The notes below the pieces were generated by a model. That model was not told the DNA's origin and did no database searches. It saw only the letters and a program-made list of their open reading frames with translations. 64,000 nucleotides of DNA from Apostichopus japonicus. Taxonomy: Eukaryota > Echinodermata > Holothuroidea > Aspidochirotida > Stichopodidae. Location: the NCBI RefSeq assembly GCF_037975245.1, contig NC_092582.1, positions 15,455,077-15,519,076 of the forward strand, read 5' to 3'. Made by a program: the position numbers and the translations under genes. Positions 13,201 through 26,037 of this stretch are shown one piece after another; position 1 is the stretch's first letter, and every line of letters begins with the position of its first letter.

Positions 13201-14419
13201 ACATAAAAAGATGCCACAAACTTGAGTGCATCAAATATTTACACTCCACTTTGATTATCTACTTTCTTACTACAATTTTTATCGAAGGGATGGGATATTT
13301 CGTTACCTCCGCGTTTGGCGTATTTCGGGAGCGAGGGGGAAAGATTCCACGATGTATTTACGTAACACATTCAACAAAAGCTTCTTTGATGATGATGCTT
13401 CTTTTCCCCCACTGTAAAGTATGTTAACACAGGAATATTGTCTATATAGCCTAGTAAGCATAGATAGCTACAACACTTGTGTAACAGATTTATCTAGGCA
13501 TTATAACCTACCTATACACTGCCTAAATAATGTATAATATGCATAACTCACTTATCAGGTCTGTGGGGTAACTGCGTGCCTAGTCGGTTGTATAATTTTT
13601 ATAACTGAGATACAATACAATTGATTTGATTGTTAGAACTGTTGTCATTCTCCTGTACGCTCTGACAAGAAATTCTCTTTCAGCAAAATCAACAACAGAA
13701 ACAAAGAAAAAACAACAACAACAACAAATCCCTACCACTCCAACACCCCCTCCACCCCAATCCTCCGACCATTGTCTCTTGCACCCCCCACCCCCACCCG
13801 CCCCACCCCTCGCCTCAAAAGTACTTTGTAACGTTTGTAATTATAGACAAGATAAACTCTATTCCAAACTGCAATGAATTGAGGCATGTTGAACATATCG
13901 TCTTAACATCCGAAAAGCCACGTCTTATTGTTTAAGAAAAAATCCATATCTTGTTGGACCAGGGAGAGATCGATTCTGTCTGCTAGGAATATCGACAGAA
14001 TGAGCTAGTTAAGTTCGGATTAAACATTTTACTATTACGACTGATCGCTCTTGCGGAAAAGCTCTGCATGACGACGACATATGAAGGAAGCTAATTAAAA
14101 CGAGACATTTGGACTGCTATGTCCAAGAGAAATGAAGTCTGGTGGTAGAAAGAAGGAGGAGTATATCTTTTTAAGGGGTTATACTTTTTTAATCGTCTTT
14201 GTGTATGACTTACATGTTATTGGCATAATTATATACACATGTATGGGCAATTCTACAATGAGCGATTTGGCGTAGTTGTAAAACCTCTGTGTATGGGTGT
14301 CTGTACGTGTGTGCGTGTGTGCGTATGTGTTCGTTGTATTTGATGAAACTTTATGTAAATGTTTTTCTTATTGTGTGTTTGTACGTGTGTTTTGGATAAT
14401 CTGATTGACCTCCTCAACA
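10256..14419. other. non-coding intergenic
   Basis: No convincing exons. Seen here: a T-rich block (10460-10700), a C-rich run (11814-11838), G-rich and C-rich stretches at 12352-12395 and 12559-12597, a pyrimidine block at 13120-13150 and a CAA/CCA-rich block at 13715-13815. A TG-rich stretch at 14290-14335 precedes the SINE-like element. Confidence 0.45.
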
Positions 14420-14442
14420 TATATATATATATAGATATATAT

Positions 14443-14476
<34 letters not shown>
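14420..14476. repeat. (TA)n microsatellite
   Basis: TA dinucleotides interrupted by GATA units. It lies next to the 3' end of the tRNA/hammerhead element (read on the minus strand) and may be that element's simple-sequence tail. Confidence 0.9.
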
Positions 14477-14478
<2 letters not shown>

Positions 14479-14479
14479 A

Positions 14480-14610
14480 ATAACACACCAAAAACATTCC
14501 ACTTCACGACCGGTTTCGTCCTTTTGGGACTCATCAGGCGAAGGTAGGAATCGAACCCTGGATCTTGTGTCACAGACCGAAGTCCGTACCACTCGACCAC
14601 AGTGATTTTA
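14480..14610 (-). mobile_element. tRNA-like SINE carrying a hammerhead ribozyme
   Basis: On the minus strand the element opens with a tRNA-like head (14605-14546): A box TGGTCGAGTGGTACGG and B box GGGTTCGATTCC. A hammerhead motif follows directly, and then a short tail that runs into (TA)n at 14476. No protein is encoded. Transcription would be by Pol III from the internal boxes. Hammerhead motifs are known in small animal retroelements (retrozymes, Penelope-like elements, some SINE-like repeats); this exact combination is my reading of the sequence. Confidence 0.65.
14502..14543 (-). ncRNA. type I hammerhead ribozyme motif
   Basis: Minus-strand reading: stem I 5' arm CUUCGC (14543-14538), core CUGAUGA (14537-14531), stem II GUCC/GGAC closed by loop CAAAA (14530-14518), core GAAA (14517-14514), stem III ACC/GGU without a loop (14514-14509), cleavage-site C (14508), stem I 3' arm GUGAAG (14507-14502). 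All invariant core bases are present and stem I forms six pairs including one G-U. The loopless self-complementary stem III matches minimal animal hammerheads that are thought to work as dimers or concatemers. Cleavage has not been shown. Confidence 0.8.
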
Positions 14611-17600
14611 CTGGTGTGTGAATGCATATAAATTGACTTTGTATAACTTTCATTGAGGGCGTATTATCCAAGTGTTATGATTATATAGAGTGCACCCCTG
14701 GTGCTTTGAATCTGACAATTTACACAGAATAACCACTCTTTATAGGCAAGCCAATCCGTAAATAAGAAATGAATGTGTAGGAGATAGAAACTCGCTTCAG
14801 AATCGATGTTCAGACAGAATGGAAGCTAGCTTAGACTATGAACGTCGGTAAGCACCGAGAACTGTGGATAAACTTTCAAACGTCTTGAAATATCATGCCA
14901 CAGGAAGATTTTCTTGGCGACCTACCTTTGGGTCGCGAGTTACCCCCCCTCCCCTCCACCATAGTTTGCAGACCGCCCGTCGCTTTACACAATAAAATGC
15001 AACGCAGTGGGTAGTGACGTCGAGATGAGCCAAGTCAAGTATGGGTACAATTATGTCACTGTCCCCTTTTTTTTGAAGTCTTCATTTTGCCTTAAGTACC
15101 GCATATATTATAGGAATACATAAGTTTTTGTCCCATGTTTCTCTGGGACCCTAATTTAAAACGGGGCCCGGACTCTCTAGCTCTCCACCGACCCCCACAC
15201 CCAACCCATCACGCCAGGCCTGACATTGGGTACCGTAACATGTTATGTCAATGGGGGTGGGGATAAATATGACTTCAATTTTCTTTTGTATTTCTTTCAG
15301 TTCTTACTGCTTTCCCTTTGAACCGTCTAACATTGTGGATGGGGGAGGGGGTCGCTCCAGTTCTCCCTTGAATTAAAAATTCCTTACCAAACTTCACCTA
15401 TTTTTGATTTTAAATTGGAAAACATTTTTTGTCTCCTTTTCCGTTTTTATTAAATTATTATTTTGTCAGTACAATATACTGCGCTAGTAATATGTTTAGA
15501 TGTTTACTAAGTCTTACACACCGTGCATATTATCTAAGATATAATTAATTTGTTAACATTTTCCAGTTAATTCTCCTTTTTTTATAACGGAACAAAATTA
15601 TTCTGTAAAGGCATATTTGCCGAATGCGACCCGATTAGACGAACTCGGCATTTATGCATTCATGGTAATTAACTTTAAGTAACTTGTATCAAAATACCAA
15701 AAATTATAGCAATACATTATTCACTACTATAGCTCGGCAATTTTCGCAATCGTCATCAAATATATTTTTCTCCAAAATAGCTGATTTTTTTTTTTTTTGT
15801 GTGTGTATGAATGTTTTTAACAGGTTTAAAAAGCCTGATAAAGTATATGCATCAATATTGAAATACCTGAGACCATACTTAGGTGTACATTCGTATTCTA
15901 TAGTATATAGTATAGTTTATATCTGTACCCGCTCACGTGGATGTGTGTACACATGATTGTACTCGGGACATTTTGATAAATCTATACTATAATGTACTGG
16001 CGTATGATTTGTACTCGTTCTGAGAGACTTGGACCTTGTAAACTCGTATAATTAAACCAAGTGGATATTTTATGCTTGTAGATTCGTACTTATCATCTTG
16101 TAACCACATAAGATCCAAGCATGACTGACACCAACCTTGTTTACATAACAGAGGTATGTACTACTTGGCACAGCCAACGTTTTGATGATACAAAATCGGG
16201 GCAAAAGTTATTATTGTCATTAATTATTGAGGGTAACCACAGGATTATTGTGTCACATTGAACGAAAAAAAAAACTTGGTTCATATTCGTAAAGAACACA
16301 GGAAGGCAAGCTCGACCCTCAGGAAATTGTTTTTGCGGTTCGCGAGACGGTTTTCAAAACCCTTTTAACTGATTAATGCGGTCTGCAGAACCTTATAGCA
16401 AGGAAATAATGAAACATGTATAGTACCTTGTTAAATTTATATATTGTATTAGTATGATAGGATATTTCAATGCGATTTTTTTCTGTAGAATTTTCTTTAT
16501 CTTTCATGTGACCATATAAGGTAAGTTTTCCATTTCACATGTAGAGAAGGACCCTTAACTCTTGTGGCCCATATATGTGTGGGTTCAACAATTCCGTCCG
16601 TTTGGCCCCGAAAGAACTATTTATAGTCCCATTCCCAAGGTATAAAACTTCGTTCAATTTGGAACAGCTTTCGAGTAAAATCTGTGAAAATTAGAAGGTG
16701 GTTATGAAAGTCAACAAGTTTATAATATACGGTTCCATAACGAAAAATAACGGAAAATTAAAATGGAAATGGTGAGCATCTGTTTATTTTATTTGCTTCA
16801 TGCATCTCCTTAAAACTAAACAGAGAGAATAAAACAAACATATTCAAAAGGAAAAATATATATAATATTGATAAAAGTTCAAATTATATTTCGACGATAT
16901 AACGGGTGTTAGATCGTGTTATATAGGAAATATTCTGATGGTAACTGACGTTTTGCAAAGTAAAATATCGAACACTTTTTAATGCATAACCAATTAAGCC
17001 TGACCGTGAGAGGGTGTCAGGTGGTTATACAGCCATGGGTCAAGGGTCAATTAAGGTCCCGGCAAATATAGGATAAAAGATTACTGTATTCTCATATAGA
17101 TAATATAGTTAAAGGGAGTGAAGACTCGCGCACAAAGAAACGTCTGATGCCCGTAATCTGACCTAGTTTCGAATGACAGTGTAACAGAAGTGTTAGACAC
17201 CACCATTGATCCCAGAAAATACACACACAGCTTGCTACCGTCGGTAATTAGACACTAGTGTACAGCCAATACATTCAGCTACGGGCAATACCCACAACAC
17301 AGTGTACATAGCAGCGATGGACATCTCAGGTCCAGATAAAAGATAACAAGGTATCACGTTTCATTACTGTCTGCATGTTTTAGCGACAAGAAGAAACTTT
17401 ACTTGCAAGCAACGGAAAGTTAACTTTTTTACAGAGGGCGGCACGCGGTTTGGGGCGAGTCTTCAATGCCTTTAAGGAGAAAAACCGAAGACTTAACGAA
17501 CAAGGCATCTCGGTGACATGCTGCATCAGCCACTGATAACAACTTTCGAATTAAAGAAAAATACTGCAAGTTTGTCCTGCTACTACTGCATGCGTGGAGG

Positions 17601-17828
17601 TGGAATTTGAGACATACGGATATGATTATCGATAACATTATTTGTTTACAGGGGGGGGGGCGGAACTTGGGGATTAAATCTGGGGAGCGGGAGGGGTACC
17701 AACTTCGAGGGAGTGGAACGAAAACAATGATAACCCTCAGTGAATCCCAAAACATACATTTTAGCATTTGAAAAATAAATTGAAACACAAACAAAAAGGG
17801 AACATTCTAATTACAAAAATTGAGATTT
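14611..17828. other. non-coding intergenic
   Basis: No supported gene. C-rich and G-rich short tracts lie at 14944-14957, 15340-15352 and 17650-17660. An open frame at 17429-17794 (minus) lacks recognisable domains and includes translated poly-C, so it is not called. Confidence 0.45.
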
Positions 17829-18014
17829 TTTAACCAAAAAAAAGGGCATTTTCCAAAAACGACAACACCAGAGAAGGGTATTTTTCTTTTAAAAGTGATA
17901 GCAATAAAACTTACAAAATTATTATTTTTTTAATTTTAACCCCAAAAAAGGCATTTTCCAATTACAACAACGCCATATAAGGAGTATTTTCTTTTAAAAG
18001 TTATAGCAATAATA
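17829..18014. repeat. tandem duplication, about 105-bp unit x 2
   Basis: Two diverged head-to-tail copies start near 17829 and 17934. They share GGCATTTTCCAA, the A/C-rich middle and CTTTTAAAAGT(G/T)ATAGCAATAA. Nothing is encoded. Confidence 0.75.
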
Positions 18015-19588
18015 TATGCACTTTAATTCAACAACAAGGCGTACTTGGAAGTTATGGAGAGAGGCAGTTTTCACGTGCTTTAGAAAAGAAAGTGCACGTG
18101 CTCCTGCGTCCCCGGTTTCTCTTACTGCATGCATCGTACTTTTTTAACTGTACTTGTGAGAGAGCAGTTATGACTGTATACAGATCCAACTGTTAAATCG
18201 TGAATATTTCAACAAAATCCATTATTTTCACTTTAAAAATGATAAAATGTAACTATATACATATACTAAACACTCACACTCCATTATGCTTCTTTTGTTT
18301 ATGGAAACTATGATAATGAAAGCATTGAAAATGTCCCTGCTTTTCTATTTGATCTCATGTTTTTCATTAAATTTTGGAAACTTTTGATATTAACTTTTAA
18401 ATCGTAAAATGTATTAATGTTATTTAAAATTTTATACTTTCAGGGGGAAGATTATCCCATGTATAATCCCCTACAACGCGGGAGGTGGTCAGCTTAAAAA
18501 ACGCGAGGGCCTTTCGTAAAATCCTAGATTCACTCTCACCCACCCCCCTGCCCCCTTCCCCGCTTATGAAAATAAGGTCATGTTGATGACTTTTAACATG
18601 CCATAAACCTTTTTACTTTCTTTCTTTTTGAGAGATATACTTTATTTCTAATCGTAACAATAACTTCCCATACTTAATCACCATGCATCAGTAGTTACGA
18701 TATCACCATGTTGAGGAGGGTGAAGAGTTAAAAAGCATCGCGATATTAATGTGTGCCGTTCCATGCAATTAAACAATTCTTTCAACAACAAAAAAAGTCC
18801 CGTTATTCCTATTCCTATTTATTATGTAAAATGATATCTATATATATAATATAGATATAAATGAAAATGATATTTTCAAGCACTTTTAGCTCGAACTAAT
18901 GCACAAAATGGGGATAATGGCTTGAACTGAGTATTTTTTTATTTTTTTTAAATATTTTTTAATGCATCATGGTGATTACACGTTATCAGTTATACATGTC
19001 TAGACACCGTGACAAGGATGGCAACCTGTATATAATAATAATACATGAACTGACGAGAAACGGGTTAGTGAACCCTTAAATATGCTAGAGAGTATAATAA
19101 TGGTCACACATGTTCAACCTTCAACAATTATTCTGCTACTAAGCATTCTTCATGACTAAGACTTAAAAATTGTCTAATTTACACCAATCTTTAATGTCTG
19201 GGGGTAACTTGGAGTGTCGGTATAAGCTGACCCCTCCCCCTTCCCCACTCCCTCCAAGAAGGTTCTTTTGAAAAACTGTTAACAATTTCAGCACGTTTAA
19301 ATTTGTGCCAACACTGATGGCATTTATAAGCTTCCTATTTTTGCTTCTCAATACTAGTTAGTGAAATTCATATTCTATGGAGAATTGATATGATACAGTG
19401 CAAATATTTACAGTTGTTATCCTCTCATTTTTGACAGAGTTTGAAGGACAAATTAAGATCTTGTCGTCATAGTTACGTTATTTGATTGGGATTGGGTCGC
19501 TACATTTTAAAAGTATAATCTTTTGGCGGCCTTGCTGTACATGATAACCGGAACAATTTTTTTCATATATACTGTACTTACATGTTTC
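18015..19588. other. non-coding intergenic
   Basis: AT-rich, with an inverted CACGTGCTTTAGAAAAGAAAGTGCACGTG segment near 18073-18101 and a small (TA)n near 18839-18860. No exon is recognised. Confidence 0.45.
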
Positions 19589-19690
19589 GCTTCAAAGCAC
19601 CTCTATTGTCAGTATCCGCAGTATGAATAGACTGTTTCTATCAGATAAAGGTTAGGAACTGTTCATACTGTCAATACGAGTGCTTTGAAG
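19589..19690. mobile_element. foldback MITE, copy 1
   Basis: Inverted arms GCTTCAAAGCACCTCTATTG (left) and CAATACGAGTGCTTTGAAG (right) enclose about 55 bp containing ATCAGATAAAGGTTAGGAAC. Related copies lie at 48.95 kb and 53.56 kb. It has no coding capacity and inserts beside an AT repeat. Confidence 0.75.
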
Positions 19691-19810
19691 AATTATATAT
19701 ATATATAATTATTATATAATATAATATACATATATATATAGTGTAACCCATTTAGCGAAACTTTTATTCGCCATATAACCTTGTACCTGATAGGCCTAGC
19801 CAAGAATATA

Positions 19811-19852
<42 letters not shown>

Positions 19853-21178
19853 CATATTTATAGTATACTGGTAAATGGCAGGACATCTTATATGTTGTCA
19901 AGGCTGGTTGAGGCGTGAATAAGATTGAACGGTTGTCATGGTCATAATATCACTTTAATATGTATATGGGTAATGAATTCACTGAGATGATTTTGATGGT
20001 CTTGTCATATATTTTGAATTAACGAACACTTGCGGAATTCGCTTTACTCACTAGTTAAAAAACAAGACTTCTTCTCCGAGTCCACTGAGAGCCGTAGTGT
20101 TCCATCTTTTTTTCGGGACAATGCTGGAGTCTTTTTCCTCCGATAATAAATATTTGAAAAGTTGTGTCATCTCGCTGGTAATTCGCTGTCCCGTATAACG
20201 ATAGAGACAGCTAACTTTTTGACGAGCTGGGTGCATATTCAACCAATTTACCGCCTTAGCACCCCATGGCCATACTGCTAGTACGACGCTGACTGTGTTT
20301 CGCATTATAAACGCGCTCCGTGCGAACACCTCCCGTCTCAAGGGGGCTATCCATAACCGCCATAGAATTGGAAATTTACCAAGCAAAACACGCACTTCAT
20401 AGAGTTTTAATGGAATTTTCACACGTTTTAAAGGTGCAATTGCGCAGGCCGTATCTTCGTAGAAAAAAGGGCTCTAAACGCTACGCATGACTCGCTGCTA
20501 ATTGCGCCGTTACAGTCGGCGGTTCCCTGTTACATATAGGATGAGTGACAGATCATAGACAAATTAGAAACAGCGATCCTATCCACATTAGAGGCGATTT
20601 GAGCATGACTTGAAAACAAAAACTTGCTGGTTTAGATGGGGAAAAAGTGTCAAAAACATGTACTCAGTTAAATGGCCCTATTTTATGAGGAAAGATCTGC
20701 GTAATTTCAATTCTAACTTGTTTTACTTATTGGTTATTTAAATAATGCACATGACGACCCCTATAACAATGAACGCAATTGAAAACGGCAAGGCCATCCT
20801 GTGCAAATATAAACGATCAAAGCCATCATAGCGTAGCAGCGTTTCTTCCAAGTATATATATATCCATCAATTCTAAGTCAAACAGGTCACAAGATGAGCA
20901 ACATTATACGAACAACCTTTCTCTGTGTGTGTGTGTGAGGTGGGGGGGGGGGTAGGGGCGGAGAGGGGTTACATATTAACGAAACCTTATCGTTTTGACA
21001 ATCAATTAAACGTAGACAGTGGAGAGTGAGGGTTGTAGATATAGACACTCCTGTCGAAATGGCTGATCAAGTTGACCTAGATTTCAAATTGGGCGTAGAA
21101 TCGAAAATGTATTCCAACAGGTCTCTCGTAATTGTAACCAGCAAATTATAGACAATGCTTGCGACCGTCGATCATAAC
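19691..21178. other. non-coding; CpG-richer stretch with an unassigned ORF
   Basis: It begins with (TA)n repeats (19697-19740, 19806-19856). From about 20050 to 20540 the DNA is noticeably richer in CpG, and the minus strand is open for 123 codons (20422-20051), the longest clean ORF in the intergenic half. I recognise no domain in it and see no clear splice signals. It could be part of a mobile element or chance. Confidence 0.35.
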
Positions 21179-21302
21179 TTTCCTGAAAGGATCCCCTCAT
21201 TTGGGATCAAACAGAGCTACCCATTTTCCAGAAGGATCCCTTATCGAATAGAGTTACCTCTTTCCCGAAGGACCCCTACCTTCGGGACAGAGCATGGTTA
21301 TC
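21179..21302. repeat. imperfect tandem repeat, about 42 bp x 3
   Basis: Three units each carry TTTCC(T/A/C)GAAGGA(T/C)CCC, a short spacer, then an AGAG(C/T)TACC-type end. The third unit is the most diverged and contains a GAAGG/CCTTC hairpin. Confidence 0.65.
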
Positions 21303-22030
21303 CCAATGAATAACATATCGAGCATAACTGAGATTTTTAGATGACCAGAAAGCACATTGAACGATGGCCCTTGACACGATGTCCTTGTTCGGCTTATTCA
21401 GGGGGTGGGGCGGGGGGGGGGTGTTATTTCTGAGACATCCAGTCAGTAATGTAACTTGTGATAATCACAGGAGTATAACGAAGTCGCTTTATTTCATGTC
21501 GAGACGAGTAAATACCTGTAATATTCCTGACTAGAATCGACTCAGTGACTCTCATTACTGCAAACTCATGTAGCGACAGTGGCATAAACTGCTACACTGA
21601 CTCAGAGATCCAACCGACGGTAATGTGGCTTTGAGACCCATAGCGGCGCAATTGGCGCATCGGAAGAAACTATAACAACAAAAAGGGAATATATACGTCA
21701 GTCGTATCGCAACATGGCAGCGGTTTCGTCTGCGACTCGGACCCAGCGGTGTACCCCTCCGACCCGGTCACCCGATAGGCTTGTAAGCTTCGGAGACATA
21801 TATGTTTCATTCTGAGTAATATTTATTCTATTAATTAAGTCTAAACGCAAGGTTGTGCTAATAAATCTTCCTCGAATCTTTGTGAGTGGTCCCCTGAATC
21901 CGCGTCTAAAGTCGTCCTGAGCCCGGGGGGAGCGACCTAATTCTGGCACCGACTGAATGCCAGATAACCACCGACTGACCTGTGAGGTGAGGGATGCCAC
22001 CTTCCGCCCCTCCCACTTTGCGCACACATC
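21303..22030. other. non-coding intergenic
   Basis: A G-rich patch (21401-21421) and a CpG-containing stretch (21700-22020) with a 109-codon minus-strand open frame. No family is recognised and no splice sites were defined. Confidence 0.35.
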
Positions 22031-22095
22031 GATGGTGACGTATGCTGGTGACGTATAATGGTGACGTATGATGGTAACGTAGGATGGTGATGTAT
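22031..22095. repeat. 13-bp tandem repeat with TGACGTA cores
   Basis: Five consecutive units of the form GATGGTGACGTAT. Three keep an exact TGACGTA, which resembles a CREB/ATF half site, while the last two are changed (TAACGTA, TGATGTA). This is a short minisatellite. Any regulatory role is inference. Confidence 0.75.
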
Positions 22096-23206
22096 TATTT
22101 GTTTGTGGGCAATATCAGCAGCACCAACAGCTGGTTATGCGTGTTTCTATTCTCTTACCGGTTATTACCGTCCGTTTGCGTATTTTTTTAATTAAAGTTT
22201 ACATACAGAGGTATAGACGACTATGAGTATTGGATAGTTAGGGGGTGGGGGTGGGGGGTTCCATTAAAAAGAGAAAAAAGACACTTGTGGTACCGTGATC
22301 AAATGATACATAGTGATGAAATGGCGACTAATATGGAAATGATCTTTAAATGGACAGTGGAGCTCTCCATATAATGTCGAGGTTCTCATTGAAGGAGCGC
22401 CCTCTATTAATGTTTCCAAAAATACTTCTATTTTAGGCTCCAGCAACTATAGAGTTTTTTGTTGTTCTTCACGTGGGTTCGACTGTTTCCAAAGGATCTT
22501 TCTCAAGTAACAAATATGTTGTGTTGTTCCGGAGTATTAATATAACTATTTTGAACAGTTTCCTACATCTAGAGTGTTGTCATTTGCGTAGAGGGAGGGA
22601 TGGGATGGGAAGGGGGTGGGGGGGGGGTCATTCGATCGATATCAGATTAAAGTGTTTTGCATAAGTGAATGTAGAATATATATATTAAATATCACACTCC
22701 CCAAAAAGGTTTATACTTGTTTAACCGAGTTTCATCAGTTCCAAACTGGCAACCTGAAAACTCAATCTAAATGAAAGTGAATAATCTAATTAGATTGAAA
22801 ATGGTTTTCTTTTCAGTATGGATTGCTCGTTATATTAAATAGAATTGAAATAAATGCGTTGGGCAATATACTTCGGACAGCCATTGTTGCATTTTGATTT
22901 CATATAGATTCATCATTAGGTGTGACGTCAGAGCAAGAACTCTAATCGATCTTAAGATTGTAATTTTCAATCTAGACCATTTATTTAGCATATAACTTTG
23001 AAACTTGACACCGTTATGGAATACATTGTTTTCCTTTACCACTGTGAATAGATATTCCAGAGTGAAGTTTATTAAGTGATCAAACACCCATGGCGCCAAT
23101 TAATCTTACCTCTCACTGTGTATATTAATATATAAATAAATACATAAATATATATATAAATAAAAAATATATATATATTTTGTATTTATATATATTTTTT
23201 TGTATT

Positions 23207-23256
<50 letters not shown>

Positions 23257-25846
23257 TATATAACGTACAGTATACATTATCTACTCGAAATCATGAAATC
23301 ATCAGATGGGGCTTTGGCTTCGGCTTATGCAGCGGTGTTTTTAATGTTAGACAGTTTTTCCAAAATATTAATAAATTCAGGCTTTACGTAAGTCGCTGTT
23401 AATATACCATTACCATATGTATCCTTGGAGAAGTTACTCTGTGTCCCACAGGGTCCTAGAGCGGAAAACCTCCACGATTTGGTGTGAATATCAAGTCATA
23501 GCAAATATGACTGATCGCTTTGTTGGTGCTAAGGTTTAATAATGATCGATTTCAAATTCCCAATAGTTTGCGATTATCCGCAAATCAATTCAGCCATTTC
23601 AACGTCACAATCTGTCTCACCTTTTTTTTTTCCTATTTTTTTTTTGTTGGCGGGTATAAAAAAAAAATATATATTCTTCTCAATTTCATCTTTAAATAAT
23701 GCAGATTGGATTGCAGTATTCCGTTTCTCTCTCTCTGTATCTCCATCTCCCTCGGTTCCTCTATCTGTTTTTTTCTTCTTCTTTTTCTTTTTGCTCCTAG
23801 ATTGAGGATGATATTTCTATGTGAAAGTTCACCAATATATGCATAAACCTACCAAGAAAATGCAAGAATTTCGGACTACTACCAGCTTATGGCTTCTAAT
23901 CCCGAAGGAGTGTTGTTAATGCCCAAACCCTACAAAATAATTGTGTGTAGTAAACCGCGGCCAATGTCTGCTTTATGAATTAGTGGATTTCTTCCTTTTT
24001 TTTCTTCTTTTTTTCCACTGGCGAAGGGGGGAAGGAAGTAGTCGGATCCCCCCGTGTGCCATTGATAACTACTATTGAATTGGTGACTACCCATGCACAA
24101 CGAGAATATTTCACAGTCGTTGGCTGGAAATTTCACACGTTTCAAACTTGGGATTTTTTTCCTTCCTTCCCTCTTTCTTCTCTTTCTCTTTCTGTAAGAC
24201 GGAAAAAGAGAATTTTTTTTTTTAAAACGAAGGTAAAGATATAGCAAACAGAGGGAAGAAAAAGAAACACAACCTTAAATTGCCGGCAAGATTCGTCACT
24301 GGTTTATTTCTTCATGTATTAACGCTCGGCTTCAGGTAAACAGTTATATATACCGCTATATAATCGTGTATATCAGCCTACATGTACGCTTGTTAAATGG
24401 TGTTACACTTTTACGGGTGTTATCCGCGTGTTAGCGGTTGCAAAAGGTAACTGGTAGCGCGTGCTAAATGGAGTAAATTGAACGGAATATAAGTGTCGGT
24501 AAAAGCTATACTAATGGGTCCTTTAAACAGAATATTCTTTGCAAACATAAAAACATATTTCGAACCATTGTTATATAGAATTTATAAGTACAAACTTCTT
24601 GAATTAGATATGAGAAGTCCATTAAAACACTTGATATTTGTGGTAACGAAACTCAATGAATATTTTTGCCATTAGAGATACTTGATTGAGCAAAACAGTA
24701 ACAATACATGAATAGAATTGTCAAAGAAAAGAGTTTGTTTACCGAAATATAGAGAAAATGCATCGTTTAGAAATATAATGTGAACAGGTTTGCCACAGAA
24801 TAGGGTTAGGGAGGGGGGGGGGGGGGAGAAGAAGAAGAAGAAGAATGAAAAAAGAACTTGTGTAAACCTATTTGCAATTCGTAAGGAAAAGAAAACTGGC
24901 TTTCTTTTAAACAAACAGTTCAATAAGAAAGCAACGTTTAGCAGTTTTACTATGGTATAAACAACATGGCGTAGAAGAAGCTATATAGATAAACGTTTTT
25001 AACATGATATACAGAATTAAAGGCGCTCGTGATAGTGTTAAAGTTACCTTTCTATACCTAAGAATCAATAGCAACGATACTGTATCGTGTTAATATAAGT
25101 GCATGTGTTTGTTGTTATTGTTGTCGAAACAGTATCAGTATATATAGGCTCATGGACCAAACCTAGAATTTGTCAAAGTAATTGCGTATACCCCATATAA
25201 CAACGAAATATATCACAAACTAAATAGTAAATAAACCATGTTTCTAAATATATTAGAGCTGTTTCTGACAAGCGTATCGTAACTGTTAGCAACGGTCATA
25301 TAAAGGACTGTCCCTGCGAATTAACATCATCAACAACAACACTACCATACACAACAACAGACATACACGCATATACGACATACATACATGATGACATCAT
25401 TGTAAACAACATAATCAACAAAGGTATAAGAACAGTATCAACATCAACAACGATGTTGACAATAACTTAACTTAGACAGCAGAATTTTGCAGAACCACAA
25501 AGCTGCTTAATCAACAACAACATCTTCAACAACGTAACTATATAAGAAGTAACAAGTAAAAATCCTGCGGTGCAATTTGCAATATAATTGATACAACAAC
25601 AACATATGGACAACATCAACAAAGTTAGAGTATATAACTGCTGTATTAGCAATCTAGCATGCACCAACAACATTATGATTTATAACAGCATCAACAAAAA
25701 TGGACGCAAACGCATCCACAAGACACATGATGGGGGGGGGGGGGGACATATTGAACCAACATCAGTTGAAGATATAGCATGAAATAAACATCATTTTCGT
25801 CAGCCACATAAACCACAACTATATTGAGACAATGAAACAATAATTA
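22096..25846. other. non-coding intergenic
   Basis: No gene recognised. It holds G runs (22241-22258, 22605-22628, 24810-24828), TA/TAAA repeats (23129-23265), pyrimidine-rich blocks (23600-23800, 24140-24200), a GAA run (24828-24845) and a CAA/ATC-rich cryptically simple region (25325-25700). Confidence 0.45.
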
Positions 25847-25849
25847 TAA

Positions 25850-25887
<38 letters not shown>

Positions 25888-25952
25888 ATATACATTTATA
25901 TATATATGTATATATATTTATATATATATATATATGTATATGTTTATATATA

Positions 25953-26035
<83 letters not shown>
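25847..26035. repeat. long (TA)n microsatellite
   Basis: About 190 bp of TA dinucleotide with TTTA and TGTA interruptions in its first half and an almost pure second half. It is the longest simple repeat in the window and likely length-variable. Confidence 0.95.

Positions 26036-26037
<2 letters not shown>

Noticed and set aside
21720-21760. GTTTCGTC, the complement of a hammerhead GACGAAAC core
   Set aside because: No CUGAUGA strand or stem pairing in the neighbourhood.
25325-25700. CAA/ATC-rich region as possible coding or CRISPR-like array
   Set aside because: The repeats are irregular simple sequence without fixed unit or spacers, and the window is animal DNA.
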